A DNA stretch of 64,000 bases from Neisseria mucosa. GTDB taxonomy: Bacteria > Pseudomonadota > Gammaproteobacteria > Burkholderiales > Neisseriaceae. The stretch is from contig CP028150.1 in the NCBI GenBank assembly GCA_003028315.1, positions 124,001 through 188,000 on the forward strand. The letters run 5' to 3'. The notes beneath the pieces were generated by a model. It saw only the letters and a list, made by a program, of their open reading frames with translations. It was not told where the DNA came from and made no database searches. Made by a program: the position numbers and the translations under genes. Of the stretch, positions 56,209 through 64,000 are shown one piece after another (the stretch's first letter is position 1; each line of letters starts with the position of its first letter).

Positions 56209-57192
56209 ATGATGTCCATGAAACAAAAAATCTTCGTCCTCTACACAGGCGGCACCATAGGCATGACCCAAAGCAGCGAAGGCCTGCGCCCCGATACCGC
56301 GCTTGTCAGCCAAGCCCTTTCCCCTTTTTCAGACGACCTCGACTTCGAGTGGCACGTCTGCAATCCATTGATTGATTCTTCGTCCGTCACGCTGCAACAC
56401 TGGCGCGACTGGCTGGACATCATCGCCGCCAAACTGCCTTCCTGCGACGGCATTCTGATACTGCACGGCACGGACAGCATGGCGTACACCGCCAACCTCC
56501 TCGCGCTTGCCCTGCAAGGTTTGGGTAAACCCATCGTCCTGACCGGCTCCCAATGGCCTTACGCTGCCGAAAACAGCGATGCCCCGCGCAACCTCTCCAC
56601 CGCCGTCGCCGCCTTCAGCCTCAAGCTCAAACAAACCGTCATCGCCTTTGACGGCAAACTTTATCCCGCCGTCGGCAGCAGCAAAGTCAGTACCGAAACC
56701 GCCGCAGGCTTCGACAATCCGCATTTCGGCGCCATCGCCGAATGGGACGAAACCCAAGGCTGGCACCATATCCACATCCCGTCCCAAGACGCGGCAGATG
56801 TTTCAGACGACCTCAAAATCCGCTATCCCGATCCGCAGGCAAAAATCGCCGTCCGCACGCTTATCCCCGGCTTTGCCGTCCAAGAACTTGCGGACGGACT
56901 CGGACAGCTTCCCGCCCACGCCCTTATCTTGCAAAGCTACGGACACGGCAACACCCCCGCAGACGAAGGCTTCATCCGCGCCGTCCGAGACTTTACGCAG
57001 CAAGGAAAACTGCTGCTTAACATCAGCCAAGTCCGACAAGGTAGAACCGCCGCCGTTTACGCGCAAGGCAACGCGTTCCGCAACTCGGGCATCATCAACG
57101 GCGGCAAATGCAACCTCGAAACCGCCACCACGCTCATGACCCTTGCCGTATCGCAAGGCTGGGGGGGGAAGATGTTCACAAAGAATTGGTAA
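56209..57192 (+). CDS. ansA: type I (cytosolic) L-asparaginase
   Basis: 327 residues. First catalytic Thr in VLYTGGTIGMTQ, second in ILHGTDSMAYTA, and GLGKPIVLTGSQWPYA, all of the AnsA/GatD fold without a signal peptide. It hydrolyses asparagine to aspartate and ammonia. The start is ambiguous: ATGs occur at 56209, 56212 and 56218, with MKQKIFVLYTGG from 56218 matching the usual N-terminus. Two DUS cores in the gene encode SDDL. A G8 tract at 57171-57178 lies seven codons before the stop, 22 bp ahead of tatD. Confidence 0.93.
   Translation: MMSMKQKIFVLYTGGTIGMTQSSEGLRPDTALVSQALSPFSDDLDFEWHVCNPLIDSSSVTLQHWRDWLDIIAAKLPSCDGILILHGTDSMAYTANLLALALQGLGKPIVLTGSQWPYAAENSDAPRNLSTAVAAFSLKLKQTVIAFDGKLYPAVGSSKVSTETAAGFDNPHFGAIAEWDETQGWHHIHIPSQDAADVSDDLKIRYPDPQAKIAVRTLIPGFAVQELADGLGQLPAHALILQSYGHGNTPADEGFIRAVRDFTQQGKLLLNISQVRQGRTAAVYAQGNAFRNSGIINGGKCNLETATTLMTLAVSQGWGGKMFTKNW
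57171..57178 (+). repeat. poly-G tract (G8) at the 3' end of ansA
   Basis: Eight consecutive G within the codons TGG GGG GGG AAG. With eight, ansA ends normally at 57192. With seven, the frame enters that of tatD and stays open through it. With nine, it ends after about 14 other codons. Confidence 0.85.
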
Positions 57193-57214
57193 GACTAAAA
57201 TTAGTGTGAAATCG

Positions 57215-58006
57215 ATGAACCTCACCGACACCCATTGCCACCTTGCCGATCCCGCCCTGCGCGAAAACCTGACGCATATCCTGACCGCCGCGCGGGAGGC
57301 AGGGGTAGGGCGGTTTATCGTTCCCGCGACCCGGCTGCAGGATTGGCAGGACGTGGCGGATTTGGTGCAAAGGTCGTCTGAAAACCCGCTTTGGGACAAC
57401 ATCCATATCGCGCTCGGCATCCATCCTTGGTTTTCAGACGACGTTTCCGAACCGGATTTCCAGCATTTGGAACAAGCATTGCAAGCGCGTCCGACGGCAT
57501 GGGTCGGCGAAATCGGCTTGGATTTTTACGACAAAACCCAAACGCCGCCGCAGCGCGAACGGCAAATCCAAGTCTTCAGCCGCCAGCTTGAAATCGCGCA
57601 AACCCTGCGCCGCCGCGTGATTATCCATAATCTTAAAGCCACCGCCGACATCGCCGCCGCCGTCAAACAGACAGGTTTTGCCCAAGGCGGCATCGTCCAC
57701 GCCTTCTCCGGCAGCGCGGAAGAAGCGCGCGTGTTGACGAAATTAGGTTTCAAAATCGGCATCGGTTCGCTGTTGCTCAACCCGAACGCACGAAAAATAC
57801 GCGAAACCCTCAAAACCTTGAATGACACCGATTTCGTCTTGGAAACTGACAGCCCGTTTATGCTGAAAAACGAAATCAACACGCCCGCCAACATCCGCCA
57901 AATCGCCGCCATCGCTGCTGAAATTCGCGGTGTTGCCGTTGAAGAGATAGCCGAAGCGACCGAGCGGAATGTGGAAATGTTGCTGGCAGCAGAAAAGGTC
58001 GTCTGA
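57215..58006 (+). CDS. TatD family metal-dependent hydrolase
   Basis: 263 residues from the ATG at 57215 (MNLTDTHCHLADPALREN). Metal-site motifs: DTHCHL, GEIGLDFYD, VIIHNLKAT and FVLETDSPFML. TatD-family enzymes act as DNases on damaged or single-stranded ends. The usual HxR in the third motif reads HNLK. It starts 22 bp after ansA. DUS cores at about 57372 and 57431 encode SSEN and SDDV, and the last codons GTC GTC TGA belong to a DUS (57996-58007). Confidence 0.92.
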   Translation: MNLTDTHCHLADPALRENLTHILTAAREAGVGRFIVPATRLQDWQDVADLVQRSSENPLWDNIHIALGIHPWFSDDVSEPDFQHLEQALQARPTAWVGEIGLDFYDKTQTPPQRERQIQVFSRQLEIAQTLRRRVIIHNLKATADIAAAVKQTGFAQGGIVHAFSGSAEEARVLTKLGFKIGIGSLLLNPNARKIRETLKTLNDTDFVLETDSPFMLKNEINTPANIRQIAAIAAEIRGVAVEEIAEATERNVEMLLAAEKVV

Positions 58007-58046
58007 AAACGTTCCGTCTTATCGAAATCGTGTTTTCAGACGACCT
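57996..58046. terminator. inverted DUS pair ending the ansA-tatD unit
   Basis: AGGTCGTCTGAAAACG from 57996 (containing the tatD stop) pairs with CGTTTTCAGACGACCT ending at 58046. The loop is about 20 bases. Confidence 0.87.
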
Positions 58047-58156
58047 TTGGTTGTGAATTTTTGTGATAATGCAACGAACACCGCTATTTATAAAAGAGAT
58101 GTCTTGCCGGACAGTTTCCTGTAATGTAAACGAGTTGACAATTTTTTACATTAAAT

Positions 58157-59113
58157 ATGACAGAATTTGACTTTATTAGACAGTTTTTGCAAAAACAGCA
58201 GGCGGAAGGTTTGGTGTTGGGTATCGGGGACGATGCAGCCATCATCCGTCCAAGTATCGGATTTGATTTGTGTTTTAGTTCCGATATGTTGATTAAGGAC
58301 AAACATTTTTTTTCAGATGTTTCTCCTGAAGATTTGGCATGGAAAATGCTTGCAGTTAACATATCCGATATGGCGGCGATGGGTGCCGTTCCAAAATGGG
58401 TTCTGCTCAGTGCGGGATTGCCCGATTTGGACGAAAAATGGCTGACGCGGTTTTGCGAAAGTTTCTTCTCGCTGGCACAACGTTTCGGTATCACGCTTAT
58501 CGGCGGCGATACGACCAAAGGTGATTTGGTATTCAACATCACCATCGTCGGCGAACTGCCCCAAGGGCAAGCCCTGCGGCGCGATGCAGCGCAAGAAGGG
58601 GATGATATTTGGGTGTCCGGGCAAATCGGTATGGCTGCGGCAGCATTAAACCATCGTCTGAAAAACTGCACCCTGCCGCCGGAAGTCTTCGGACTTTGCG
58701 AAGATAAACTCCTCAGACCGGAGCCAAGGGTAGATTTAGGTTTGGCACTTTTGCCGCTTGCCCATGCCGCCCAAGATATTTCGGACGGGCTGGCGCAGGA
58801 TTTGGGGCACATTTTGACCGCGTCGTCTTTGGGGGCGGAAATTTCGATAGATGTCTTGCCGGTTCCTGATGAATTGAGAACATCGCTGTCTGAAGAACAA
58901 TGGACGGCTTTCGCCTTATCGGGCGGCGACGATTACGAATTGGTATTTACCGCTTCCACAGACCGTCGCAGTGAAATCCTTGCCGCAGCAGCGCAATGCG
59001 GTGTGGCGGTAACGAGGATAGGGAAAACAAACAACTCAGGCCGTCTGAAAATAAAGGATAAAAAAGGCGGCGAATTATTGCTTACTTCACGGGGGTTCGA
59101 TCATTTTGGCTGA
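58157..59113 (+). CDS. thiL: thiamine-monophosphate kinase
   Basis: 318 residues, PurM/AIRS-like ATPase. FIRQFLQKQQ opens, followed by LGIGDDAAIIRPS, CFSSDMLIKDKHF, GGDTTKGDLVFNITI and SGGDDYELVFTAS. It makes thiamine diphosphate from the monophosphate. Its stop lies 8 bases inside the next gene, a coupling common for thiL-pgpA. A minority-form DUS (59038-59049) is in the coding sequence. Confidence 0.95.
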   Translation: MTEFDFIRQFLQKQQAEGLVLGIGDDAAIIRPSIGFDLCFSSDMLIKDKHFFSDVSPEDLAWKMLAVNISDMAAMGAVPKWVLLSAGLPDLDEKWLTRFCESFFSLAQRFGITLIGGDTTKGDLVFNITIVGELPQGQALRRDAAQEGDDIWVSGQIGMAAAALNHRLKNCTLPPEVFGLCEDKLLRPEPRVDLGLALLPLAHAAQDISDGLAQDLGHILTASSLGAEISIDVLPVPDELRTSLSEEQWTAFALSGGDDYELVFTASTDRRSEILAAAAQCGVAVTRIGKTNNSGRLKIKDKKGGELLLTSRGFDHFG

Positions 59114-59594
59114 ATTTAAACCTACTTTCACATGGCTCAAAGAGCGTCCTTTATGCTTCTTGGGCTTCGGTTTCGGCAGCGGTCTTTCTCCCGTCGCGCC
59201 GGGAACAGCCGGTACTTTGGCGGCTTTGCCTTTGGCGTTTGTCCTTCATTTGATCGGAATCGGCGGCTGGGTTTTGGCATTGTTGTGCATCGCCATGTTT
59301 GTTTGGGGAATCCGCATTTGCGGGTATACCGAAAAAGAGCTGGGCATACAGGATTACGGGGGTATCGTTTGGGATGAAATCGTAGCAATGATTTTGGTTT
59401 TGTCTTTCGTGCCTTTCCGCTGGAGCTGGTGGCTTGCGGCTTTTATCGTGTTCCGATTATTCGACATGCTCAAGCCTTGGCCGATTAAATGGTTCGACAG
59501 CCGCATCCACGGCGGGCTGGGTATTATGCTTGACGACCTGATCGCCGCACTGATGACCGGTCTGGTATTAGGGCTGGCATCTTGGATTTTTTAA
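59106..59594 (+). CDS. pgpA: phosphatidylglycerophosphatase A
   Basis: 162 residues from a TTG that overlaps the thiL end. PgpA signatures: GFGFGSGLSPVAPGTAGTLA, DYGGIVWDEIVAMILV and RLFDMLKPWPIKWFDSRIHG with IMLDDLIAAL. It removes phosphate from phosphatidylglycerophosphate at the inner membrane to give phosphatidylglycerol. Three to four membrane helices are predicted. Confidence 0.95.
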   Translation: MAEFKPTFTWLKERPLCFLGFGFGSGLSPVAPGTAGTLAALPLAFVLHLIGIGGWVLALLCIAMFVWGIRICGYTEKELGIQDYGGIVWDEIVAMILVLSFVPFRWSWWLAAFIVFRLFDMLKPWPIKWFDSRIHGGLGIMLDDLIAALMTGLVLGLASWIF

Positions 59595-59697
59595 ACACAC
59601 ACAATTAAATATATGACTGCCGATAAAAAATATAAGGCAGGCACACTTTCACTCACTTTTAAATAAAAATAGAACCGCATCATCACGGGGAAGCAAA

Positions 59698-60066
59698 ATG
59701 AATAGTATAGAAATCAGTGTAAAGCCGCGTTATATCGCCGGAAAAAGCGATGTTTATCGTGACCGCTATGCTTTTAATTATCAAATCACCATCTGCAACC
59801 GCAGCAATGAAGTCATCACATTGCGCCAGCGGTTTTGGGAAGTTACCGACGGGCACGGAGAAATCGGGCAGGTCGGACACGGCGGTTTGATCGAAGAGCA
59901 GCCTGTCCTGTATCCGGGTGAGGAATACGAGTACAACAGCGGTTCGCAAATCAGCACGCCTTGGGGCAGTATCGAAGGCGCATACGAGTTTGAAGACAGT
60001 ATCGGCGAGCGTTTTATCATCGGCGTGCCGAAGCTGGATTTCAAAGCAGGCTTTACCCTGCAATAA
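59698..60066 (+). CDS. apaG: ApaG domain protein
   Basis: 122 residues. ISVKPRYIAGKSDVYRDRYAF, WEVTDGHGEIGQVGHGGLIEEQP split over two strands, and GSQISTPWGSIEGAYEF are the ApaG fibronectin-like fold. It was named from the apaGH operon and linked to Co2+/Mg2+ efflux; the biochemical role is not settled. The start follows GGGGAAGC. apaH is not beside it. Confidence 0.95.
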   Translation: MNSIEISVKPRYIAGKSDVYRDRYAFNYQITICNRSNEVITLRQRFWEVTDGHGEIGQVGHGGLIEEQPVLYPGEEYEYNSGSQISTPWGSIEGAYEFEDSIGERFIIGVPKLDFKAGFTLQ

Positions 60067-60493
60067 AATACCCGAAAACAATACAAAGCGGGAATTCAGA
60101 GTCGTCTGAAAGAGATAAGGGGCTTTCAGACGACCTTTTTTTGCCTGTTCGTTTGATTTAAATGTTGGGTGATGGTTTTTTAGCGGTAAGAAGGTCGTCT
60201 GAAATTAATCCGTGAATCAAAATAGAAAGACCTCGTTTTTTTATGCTTGTGCAGATAGGGCAGGTATTTTCAGTCGCCGATATTTATTGGCTTTTTATCA
60301 TGTTGAAATACAGATTTCCATTTGCGCAGGCTGATGTCAGACGGGTATTTTTATTTTAATGTTTTCCACATTGAGATCTGACGTTATGAATTTGGATTTA
60401 TGGAAAAATAAGGGGCATATCATCAGACCGTTGCGTTTTTAAACACTTTATGCTGAAATGACCGAACACTAAAAACATAATGAGGAGAAAAAT
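60067..60493. other. 427-bp gap before the symporter gene
   Basis: A DUS hairpin (AGTCGTCTGAA from 60100 paired with TTCAGACGACCT, 60125-60136, then T5) closes apaG. A single DUS follows at 60192-60203. The remaining 290 bp are AT-rich and end in a strong ribosome site (TGAGGAGAAAA); I see no gene or known repeat there. Confidence 0.65.
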
Positions 60494-61885
60494 ATGCAAT
60501 TATTTTTGGAAAATTTAAAAGCGTTTTTTGAAACAGTCAGCGGCTGGGTCTGGGGACCTGTTATGCTGGTGTTATTGGTCGGAACGGGCGTTTTGTTGAC
60601 CGTTATGCTCAAAGGCCTGCAATTTTCTATGCTCGGTTACGCGCTCAAGCAGGCGTTTATGCCGCAGAAAACAACGGATGACGGCGAAGACCACGAAGGC
60701 GATATTTCCCATTTCGCTGCTTTGATGACCGCCCTGTCCGCCACCATCGGTACAGGCAACATTGCAGGTGTGGCGACCGCCGTGGTTACCGGAGGTCCGG
60801 GTGCGGTATTTTGGATGTGGATGACCGCCATTTTCGGTATGGCTACCAAATACGCCGAGGGCGTGTTGGCGGTGAAATACCGCGTGACCAACTCCAAAGG
60901 CGAAATGTCTGGCGGGCCGATGTATTACATCGAAAAAGGCTTGGGCAAAAACTGGAAATGGATGGCATTGGCGTTTGCTTTATTCGGCACATTTGCTTCG
61001 TTCGGTATCGGCAGTTCGGTACAGTCCAACTCGGTTGCGCAGGCCGTTCAGACGAGTTTCGGCGTGGAACCGGGCTATACCGGCGTCGTCCTGACCATTC
61101 TGACAGCTATCGTTGTTTTGGGCGGTATTAAAGGTATCGCTAAAGCTGCTTCGTTTATCGTACCTGCGATGGCGGTGTTTTACGTTTTAGGCGGCATTGC
61201 CATTATTGCCGTCAATGCAGGCTTGCTAGCACCCGCCGTCAAACTGATTTTCTCCGATGCGTTCAGCGCGCAGGCTGTGGCAGGCGGCGCAATCGGGACG
61301 ATGATCCGCTACGGCGTGGCGCGCGGCGTGTTTTCTAACGAGGCGGGTATGGGTTCTGCACCGATTGCCGCTGCAGCCGCGAAAACCGACCATCCCGTCC
61401 GCCAGGCATTGGTTTCCATGACCGGGACGTTTTTGGACACGATCGTCGTCTGCTCGATTACGGGAATTGTATTGGTGATGGGTTTGCTCGGCGCGGGCGG
61501 TGAGTTTGTCAAACCGGAATTGAGCGGCGCGGCGCTGACTACCGTTACCTTCCAAAAAATGCTGCCCGGTTTCGGCGGCTGGGTCGTTACCATCGGTTTG
61601 ATTTTCTTTGCCTATTCGACTATTTTGGGCTGGTGTTACTACGGTGAGAAATGTGCGGCATATGTATTCGGCGAAAAATCCGCGAATCTCTACCGAGTTT
61701 TTTACGTCGCCTCGGTCATGCTGGGAACCGTCTTGAGTCTTGATTTGGTTTGGCTCGCTTCGGATACGTTCAACGGATTGATGGCTTTGCCCAACTTAAT
61801 CGCCCTCTTGCTGATGGCGAAAGTAATTGTCAGGGAAACTCAGGATTTCAAAAAGAAAATCCGAAGCGGTGAATTGCCTCATTAA
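60494..61885 (+). CDS. alanine/glycine:cation symporter (AGCS family)
   Basis: 463 residues with about 11 hydrophobic segments. Family signatures: LSATIGTGNIAGVATAVVTG, GAVFWMWMTAIFGMATKYAE and VFSNEAGMGSAPIAAAAAKT. AGCS carriers import alanine, glycine or related small amino acids with Na+ at the inner membrane. It is a single gene ended by a DUS hairpin that is now split by IS3 copy C. Confidence 0.93.
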   Translation: MQLFLENLKAFFETVSGWVWGPVMLVLLVGTGVLLTVMLKGLQFSMLGYALKQAFMPQKTTDDGEDHEGDISHFAALMTALSATIGTGNIAGVATAVVTGGPGAVFWMWMTAIFGMATKYAEGVLAVKYRVTNSKGEMSGGPMYYIEKGLGKNWKWMALAFALFGTFASFGIGSSVQSNSVAQAVQTSFGVEPGYTGVVLTILTAIVVLGGIKGIAKAASFIVPAMAVFYVLGGIAIIAVNAGLLAPAVKLIFSDAFSAQAVAGGAIGTMIRYGVARGVFSNEAGMGSAPIAAAAAKTDHPVRQALVSMTGTFLDTIVVCSITGIVLVMGLLGAGGEFVKPELSGAALTTVTFQKMLPGFGGWVVTIGLIFFAYSTILGWCYYGEKCAAYVFGEKSANLYRVFYVASVMLGTVLSLDLVWLASDTFNGLMALPNLIALLLMAKVIVRETQDFKKKIRSGELPH

Positions 61886-61900
61886 TTTGAATGAAACAAA

Positions 61901-61912
61901 AGGTCGTCTGAA
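61901..61912 (+). repeat. left arm of a DUS hairpin split by IS3 copy C
   Basis: AGGTCGTCTGAA 15 bp after the symporter stop; the right arm TTCAGACGACCT lies beyond the IS at 63179-63190. Rejoined, the stem is AGGTCGTCTGAAAAC / GTTTTCAGACGACCT with a 9-base loop. Confidence 0.9.
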
Positions 61913-61985
61913 AACCAAAATTCTGTTTGAACTGCACCCCAAAAGTTGGACACATCCCCTCCAACTCACAAGGTGCAGTTTTTTT

Positions 61986-62336
61986 ATGAGCAAATATACA
62001 TTACACTTCAAATACCAAGCCGTACTCCACTACCTGCATATACGCAGCCAACAGCGTACCGCAGACCACTACGGCATTTCCCGAACCCACCTGAGACGAT
62101 GGATACGCGCCTATCAAGAAGGCGGTATCGGCGCACTCGAACATCCCCAATCCAAAACCATGCCCCAACATCGAAAAAACCCCTTCATCGCAGATAAACC
62201 CGACCAAGAAAAAACACAGGCAGAGCTTATCGAAGAGTTGTGCTATATGCGCGCAGAGGTCGCCTACCTAAAGGAGTTAAAAGCCCTCAGCCAAAAGCAG
62301 ACCGCAAAGGACAAAGCCAAACCGTCCAAACACTGA
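61986..62336 (+). CDS. IS3-family OrfA, copy C
   Basis: 116 residues from the ATG at 61986. The N-terminal helix-turn-helix (SQQRTADHYGISRTHLRRW) should bind the IS ends; the C-terminal heptad helix allows assembly with OrfAB. No ribosome site stronger than GTGCAG is seen; expression may rely on external promoters. Confidence 0.92.
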   Translation: MSKYTLHFKYQAVLHYLHIRSQQRTADHYGISRTHLRRWIRAYQEGGIGALEHPQSKTMPQHRKNPFIADKPDQEKTQAELIEELCYMRAEVAYLKELKALSQKQTAKDKAKPSKH

Positions 62337-63136
62337 GGGCGCAACACCCGCTCAAATACCTGCTGCACATCGCAAACCTGCCCAAAAGCAGCTTTTACTA
62401 CCACCACCAAGACCGACCCGACCCCGACGCAGCCGACAAAGCCCTCCTTGTCGAAACCTACCGGCGGCATAAAGGACGCTACGGGCAAAGGCGCATTGCC
62501 GCAGCATTGGATTGGAACCGCAAAAAAGCAGCTCGGTTGATGAAACAGATGGGGCTGAAAGCCAAAATACGGGCAAAAAAAGCCTACCGCCATCCCGCCA
62601 TGGGTGAAATATCGGAACACCTCCTCAAACGCCGGTTCAAAGCCCAAAAGCCCAACGAAAAATGGCTGACCGACGTGACCGAACTCAAAGGGAGCGACGG
62701 CAAACTGTACCTCTCGCCAATCTTGGACTTGTTCAACCGCGAGATCGTCGCCTACGCCATGAGCCGCAGAGCCGACAGCGAAATGGTGAAGGAAATGCTC
62801 GAAAAAGCTGCCCCCCGTCTGACTGCTAAAGGAACGATGCTTCATTCGGACCAAGGTGTACTGTACCGTACGGCGGGGTATAGGGAATTGCTTGCGGAGC
62901 ATTCCATGGTTCAAAGCATGTCGCGAAAGGCGAACTGTTGGGACAATGCGCCGATGGAAAGCTTCTTTGCGGTGTTGAAGACGGAGTGTTTCTATAATGC
63001 AGGTGAATTGACGGTAGATGAATTGATGAAGCAGATAGATGACTATATGGATTACTACAACCGGGAGCGTTGCAGTTTGAAATTGAAAAAGCTGAGTCCT
63101 GTCGCATACAGAACCCAGCTTGCACAGAGCGCCTGA
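62240..63136 (+). CDS. IS3-family transposase OrfB, copy C
   Basis: 298 residues, read in the -1 frame relative to OrfA from a GTG. D-D-E residues lie in WLTDVTELKG, LHSDQGVLY and PMESFFAVLK; the end YYNRERCSLKLKKLSPVAYR is the IS3 tail. It is closest to copy A in the segments I compared. It is likely made as an OrfAB fusion, but I found no textbook A6G slip site in the overlap. Confidence 0.92.
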   Translation: MLYARRGRLPKGVKSPQPKADRKGQSQTVQTLRAQHPLKYLLHIANLPKSSFYYHHQDRPDPDAADKALLVETYRRHKGRYGQRRIAAALDWNRKKAARLMKQMGLKAKIRAKKAYRHPAMGEISEHLLKRRFKAQKPNEKWLTDVTELKGSDGKLYLSPILDLFNREIVAYAMSRRADSEMVKEMLEKAAPRLTAKGTMLHSDQGVLYRTAGYRELLAEHSMVQSMSRKANCWDNAPMESFFAVLKTECFYNAGELTVDELMKQIDDYMDYYNRERCSLKLKKLSPVAYRTQLAQSA

Positions 63137-63224
63137 ATAGGCTTTTATGAGTGTCCAAGATTTGGGGGCCAGTTCAGTTTTCAGACGACCTTTGCGTTTC
63201 TAAACCTTTTCAATACCAATCTAT

Positions 63225-64000
63225 TCAAGACTCGGCACAATCTTTCAGCGTATCTTTATAAGTATAAAGGTACGATGCGCCGACAAACGATGCGCCGCCG
63301 AAGACATTGCCTAAAAACACGGGAATCATGTTGAAGAAAAACTGCCCCCATGTGATGTCTGCGCCCGCCAAAATACCGGCGGGGATGACGAACATATTGG
63401 CGACAAGGTGTTGGAAACCGTTTAACACGAAAATCATCACAGGAAACCAAATCGCCAACATCCGCCCTGCCGTATGTTTGGCGGCAAAGTGCAGCCATGC
63501 GCCCATACACACCATCCAGTTACACGCGACCGCCGAGACGAAAGCCCTGCCGAAATCCATATGGACTTTGGCTTCCGCCACCGCAATCGTTTTTTCTGCC
63601 ACGCTGCCTTCGGTCATCCCGACGTAGTGTCCGAGGAAAAACGCCATCGCCAGCGTTCCCGCCAAATTGCCCAGACACACGACGACCCAGTTGCGCAGCA
63701 GCATTTTTGTGGAAATCCGCCCTGCCAAACGCCCCAAAGACATAATCATCATATTGCTCGTTACCAGCTCGCCGCCGCCGAGCAGGATGCAGATTAGGGC
63801 GATGGGGAACATTGCCGCGCCGAGTAAAGTCGCCAAGCCGCCCCATTCGTGCGGAATGCCGCTGACCACTTTCAAATAGGCAAGATAACCGAAGCCGATA
63901 TATCCGCCTGCCAAAACGCTCAAAACCGCCAGCGTGGAAACGCTGGATTGTGCTTTGGCACAGCTTTTATCGAGGACGACCTGTAAAATTTCCTGTGGGT
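63225..64000 (-). CDS. formate/nitrite transporter family channel, N-terminus beyond the window
   Basis: The frame is open from the right edge (PQEILQVVLDKSCAKAQSSV) to the stop at 63225, about 257 residues. FNT signatures: GYIGFGYLAYLKV, LGGGELVTSNMMIM, ACNWMVCMGAWLHFAA and NGFQHLVANMFVIPAGIL with the central pore His. Members are pentameric inner-membrane channels for formate, nitrite or lactate; which one cannot be told from the sequence. Earlier in-frame TTG/ATG codons are internal, because homology continues upstream of them. Confidence 0.9.
   Translation of the reverse strand, partial: PQEILQVVLDKSCAKAQSSVSTLAVLSVLAGGYIGFGYLAYLKVVSGIPHEWGGLATLLGAAMFPIALICILLGGGELVTSNMMIMSLGRLAGRISTKMLLRNWVVVCLGNLAGTLAMAFFLGHYVGMTEGSVAEKTIAVAEAKVHMDFGRAFVSAVACNWMVCMGAWLHFAAKHTAGRMLAIWFPVMIFVLNGFQHLVANMFVIPAGILAGADITWGQFFFNMIPVFLGNVFGGASFVGASYLYTYKDTLKDCAES

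Larger units (their letters stand above)
61928..63176 (+). mobile_element. IS3-family (IS150-like) element, copy C, intact
   Basis: 1249 bp with ends TGAACTGCACCCCAAAAGTT and, inverted, TGAACTGGCCCCCAAATCTT. It is flanked by GTT on both sides (61925-61927 and 63177-63179). It is 2 bp longer than copies A and B because of an extra CA in the left end (GGACACATCC for GGACATCC). orfA and orfB are complete. Confidence 0.94.

Noticed and set aside
57196..57214. An upstream start for tatD at 57143 inside ansA
   Set aside because: The extra 24 residues are the out-of-frame reading of ansA; the ATG at 57215 begins exactly at the TatD family N-terminus.
62240..62336. A canonical A6G or X-XXY-YYZ slippery site for IS3 OrfAB frameshifting
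   Set aside because: The overlap contains GAGTTAAAAGCC and CCGCAAAGGACAAAG, but none fits the heptamer rule in the OrfA frame. The -1 arrangement is clear, the slip site is not.

Overview
The window is a chromosomal segment of a Neisseria species. The clearest sign is the DNA uptake sequence (DUS), which occurs dozens of times. The dominant form is AGGTCGTCTGAA, which I recall as the 'AG-mucDUS' dialect of the N. mucosa / N. sicca / N. macacae group. At least four copies have the AGGCCGTCTGAA form. Other neisserial signs are Correia elements, dRS3 repeats, a neisserial porin, RmpM, a DMP19 homologue and a two-domain cytochrome c5. The species call is an inference from the DUS dialect.

Layout. 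1-3.8 kb: 5-oxoprolinase genes pxpC (cut by the left edge) and pxpB, then uvrD. 4-5.3 kb: an AT-rich pentapeptide-repeat/coiled-coil/membrane gene that looks acquired. 5.9-20 kb: a YcnI-like secreted protein, a very large DUF2339 membrane protein, trkH, pyrG, a major porin, a ribokinase and dnaE. 20-22.1 kb: four small cytosolic genes (TPR, DUF2750, DUF2199, unknown). 22.1-24.8 kb: ubiD, then a repeat-rich stretch with one small membrane ORF. 24.8-27 kb: an IS3-family element split by an IS481-family element. 27-30.6 kb: divergent aldehyde and alcohol dehydrogenases, a small lipoprotein and a zinc-finger protein. 30.7-36.2 kb: dmp19 and recO between inverted Correia elements, then ybaB, dnaX and an epimerase pseudogene with a nonsense codon. 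36.2-42.7 kb: mltB, the rpsF-priB-rpsR-rplI operon, serS, rmpM and cysB. 43-47.3 kb: a PmrAB/QseBC-like two-component system, a PepSY protein and a stand-alone metQ. 47.4-48.6 kb: a second IS3 copy. 48.9-54 kb: cytochrome c5, tRNA-Arg(CCG), an aromatic aminotransferase, folP and glmM. 54.3-55.1 kb: an IS5-family element. 55.2-61.9 kb: dedA, ansA, tatD, thiL, pgpA, apaG and an alanine/glycine:cation symporter. 61.9-64 kb: a third IS3 copy and a formate/nitrite-type channel cut by the right edge.

Most of the window is ordinary housekeeping sequence. The observations I rate highest are these. (1) All three IS3 copies sit 2-3 bp from a DUS, inside inverted DUS pairs that act as terminators. (2) Two back-to-back PmrA-type boxes of identical architecture lie between the two-component operon and the PepSY gene. 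(3) A G8 tract at the end of ansA would fuse ansA in frame to tatD if it lost one G. (4) Clusters of DUS lie inside coding sequence and write the linkers of DnaX and of the DUF2339 protein. (5) An acquired-looking pentapeptide-repeat membrane protein carries a slippage-prone tandem repeat. I found no CRISPR array, prophage, restriction system or complete toxin system.
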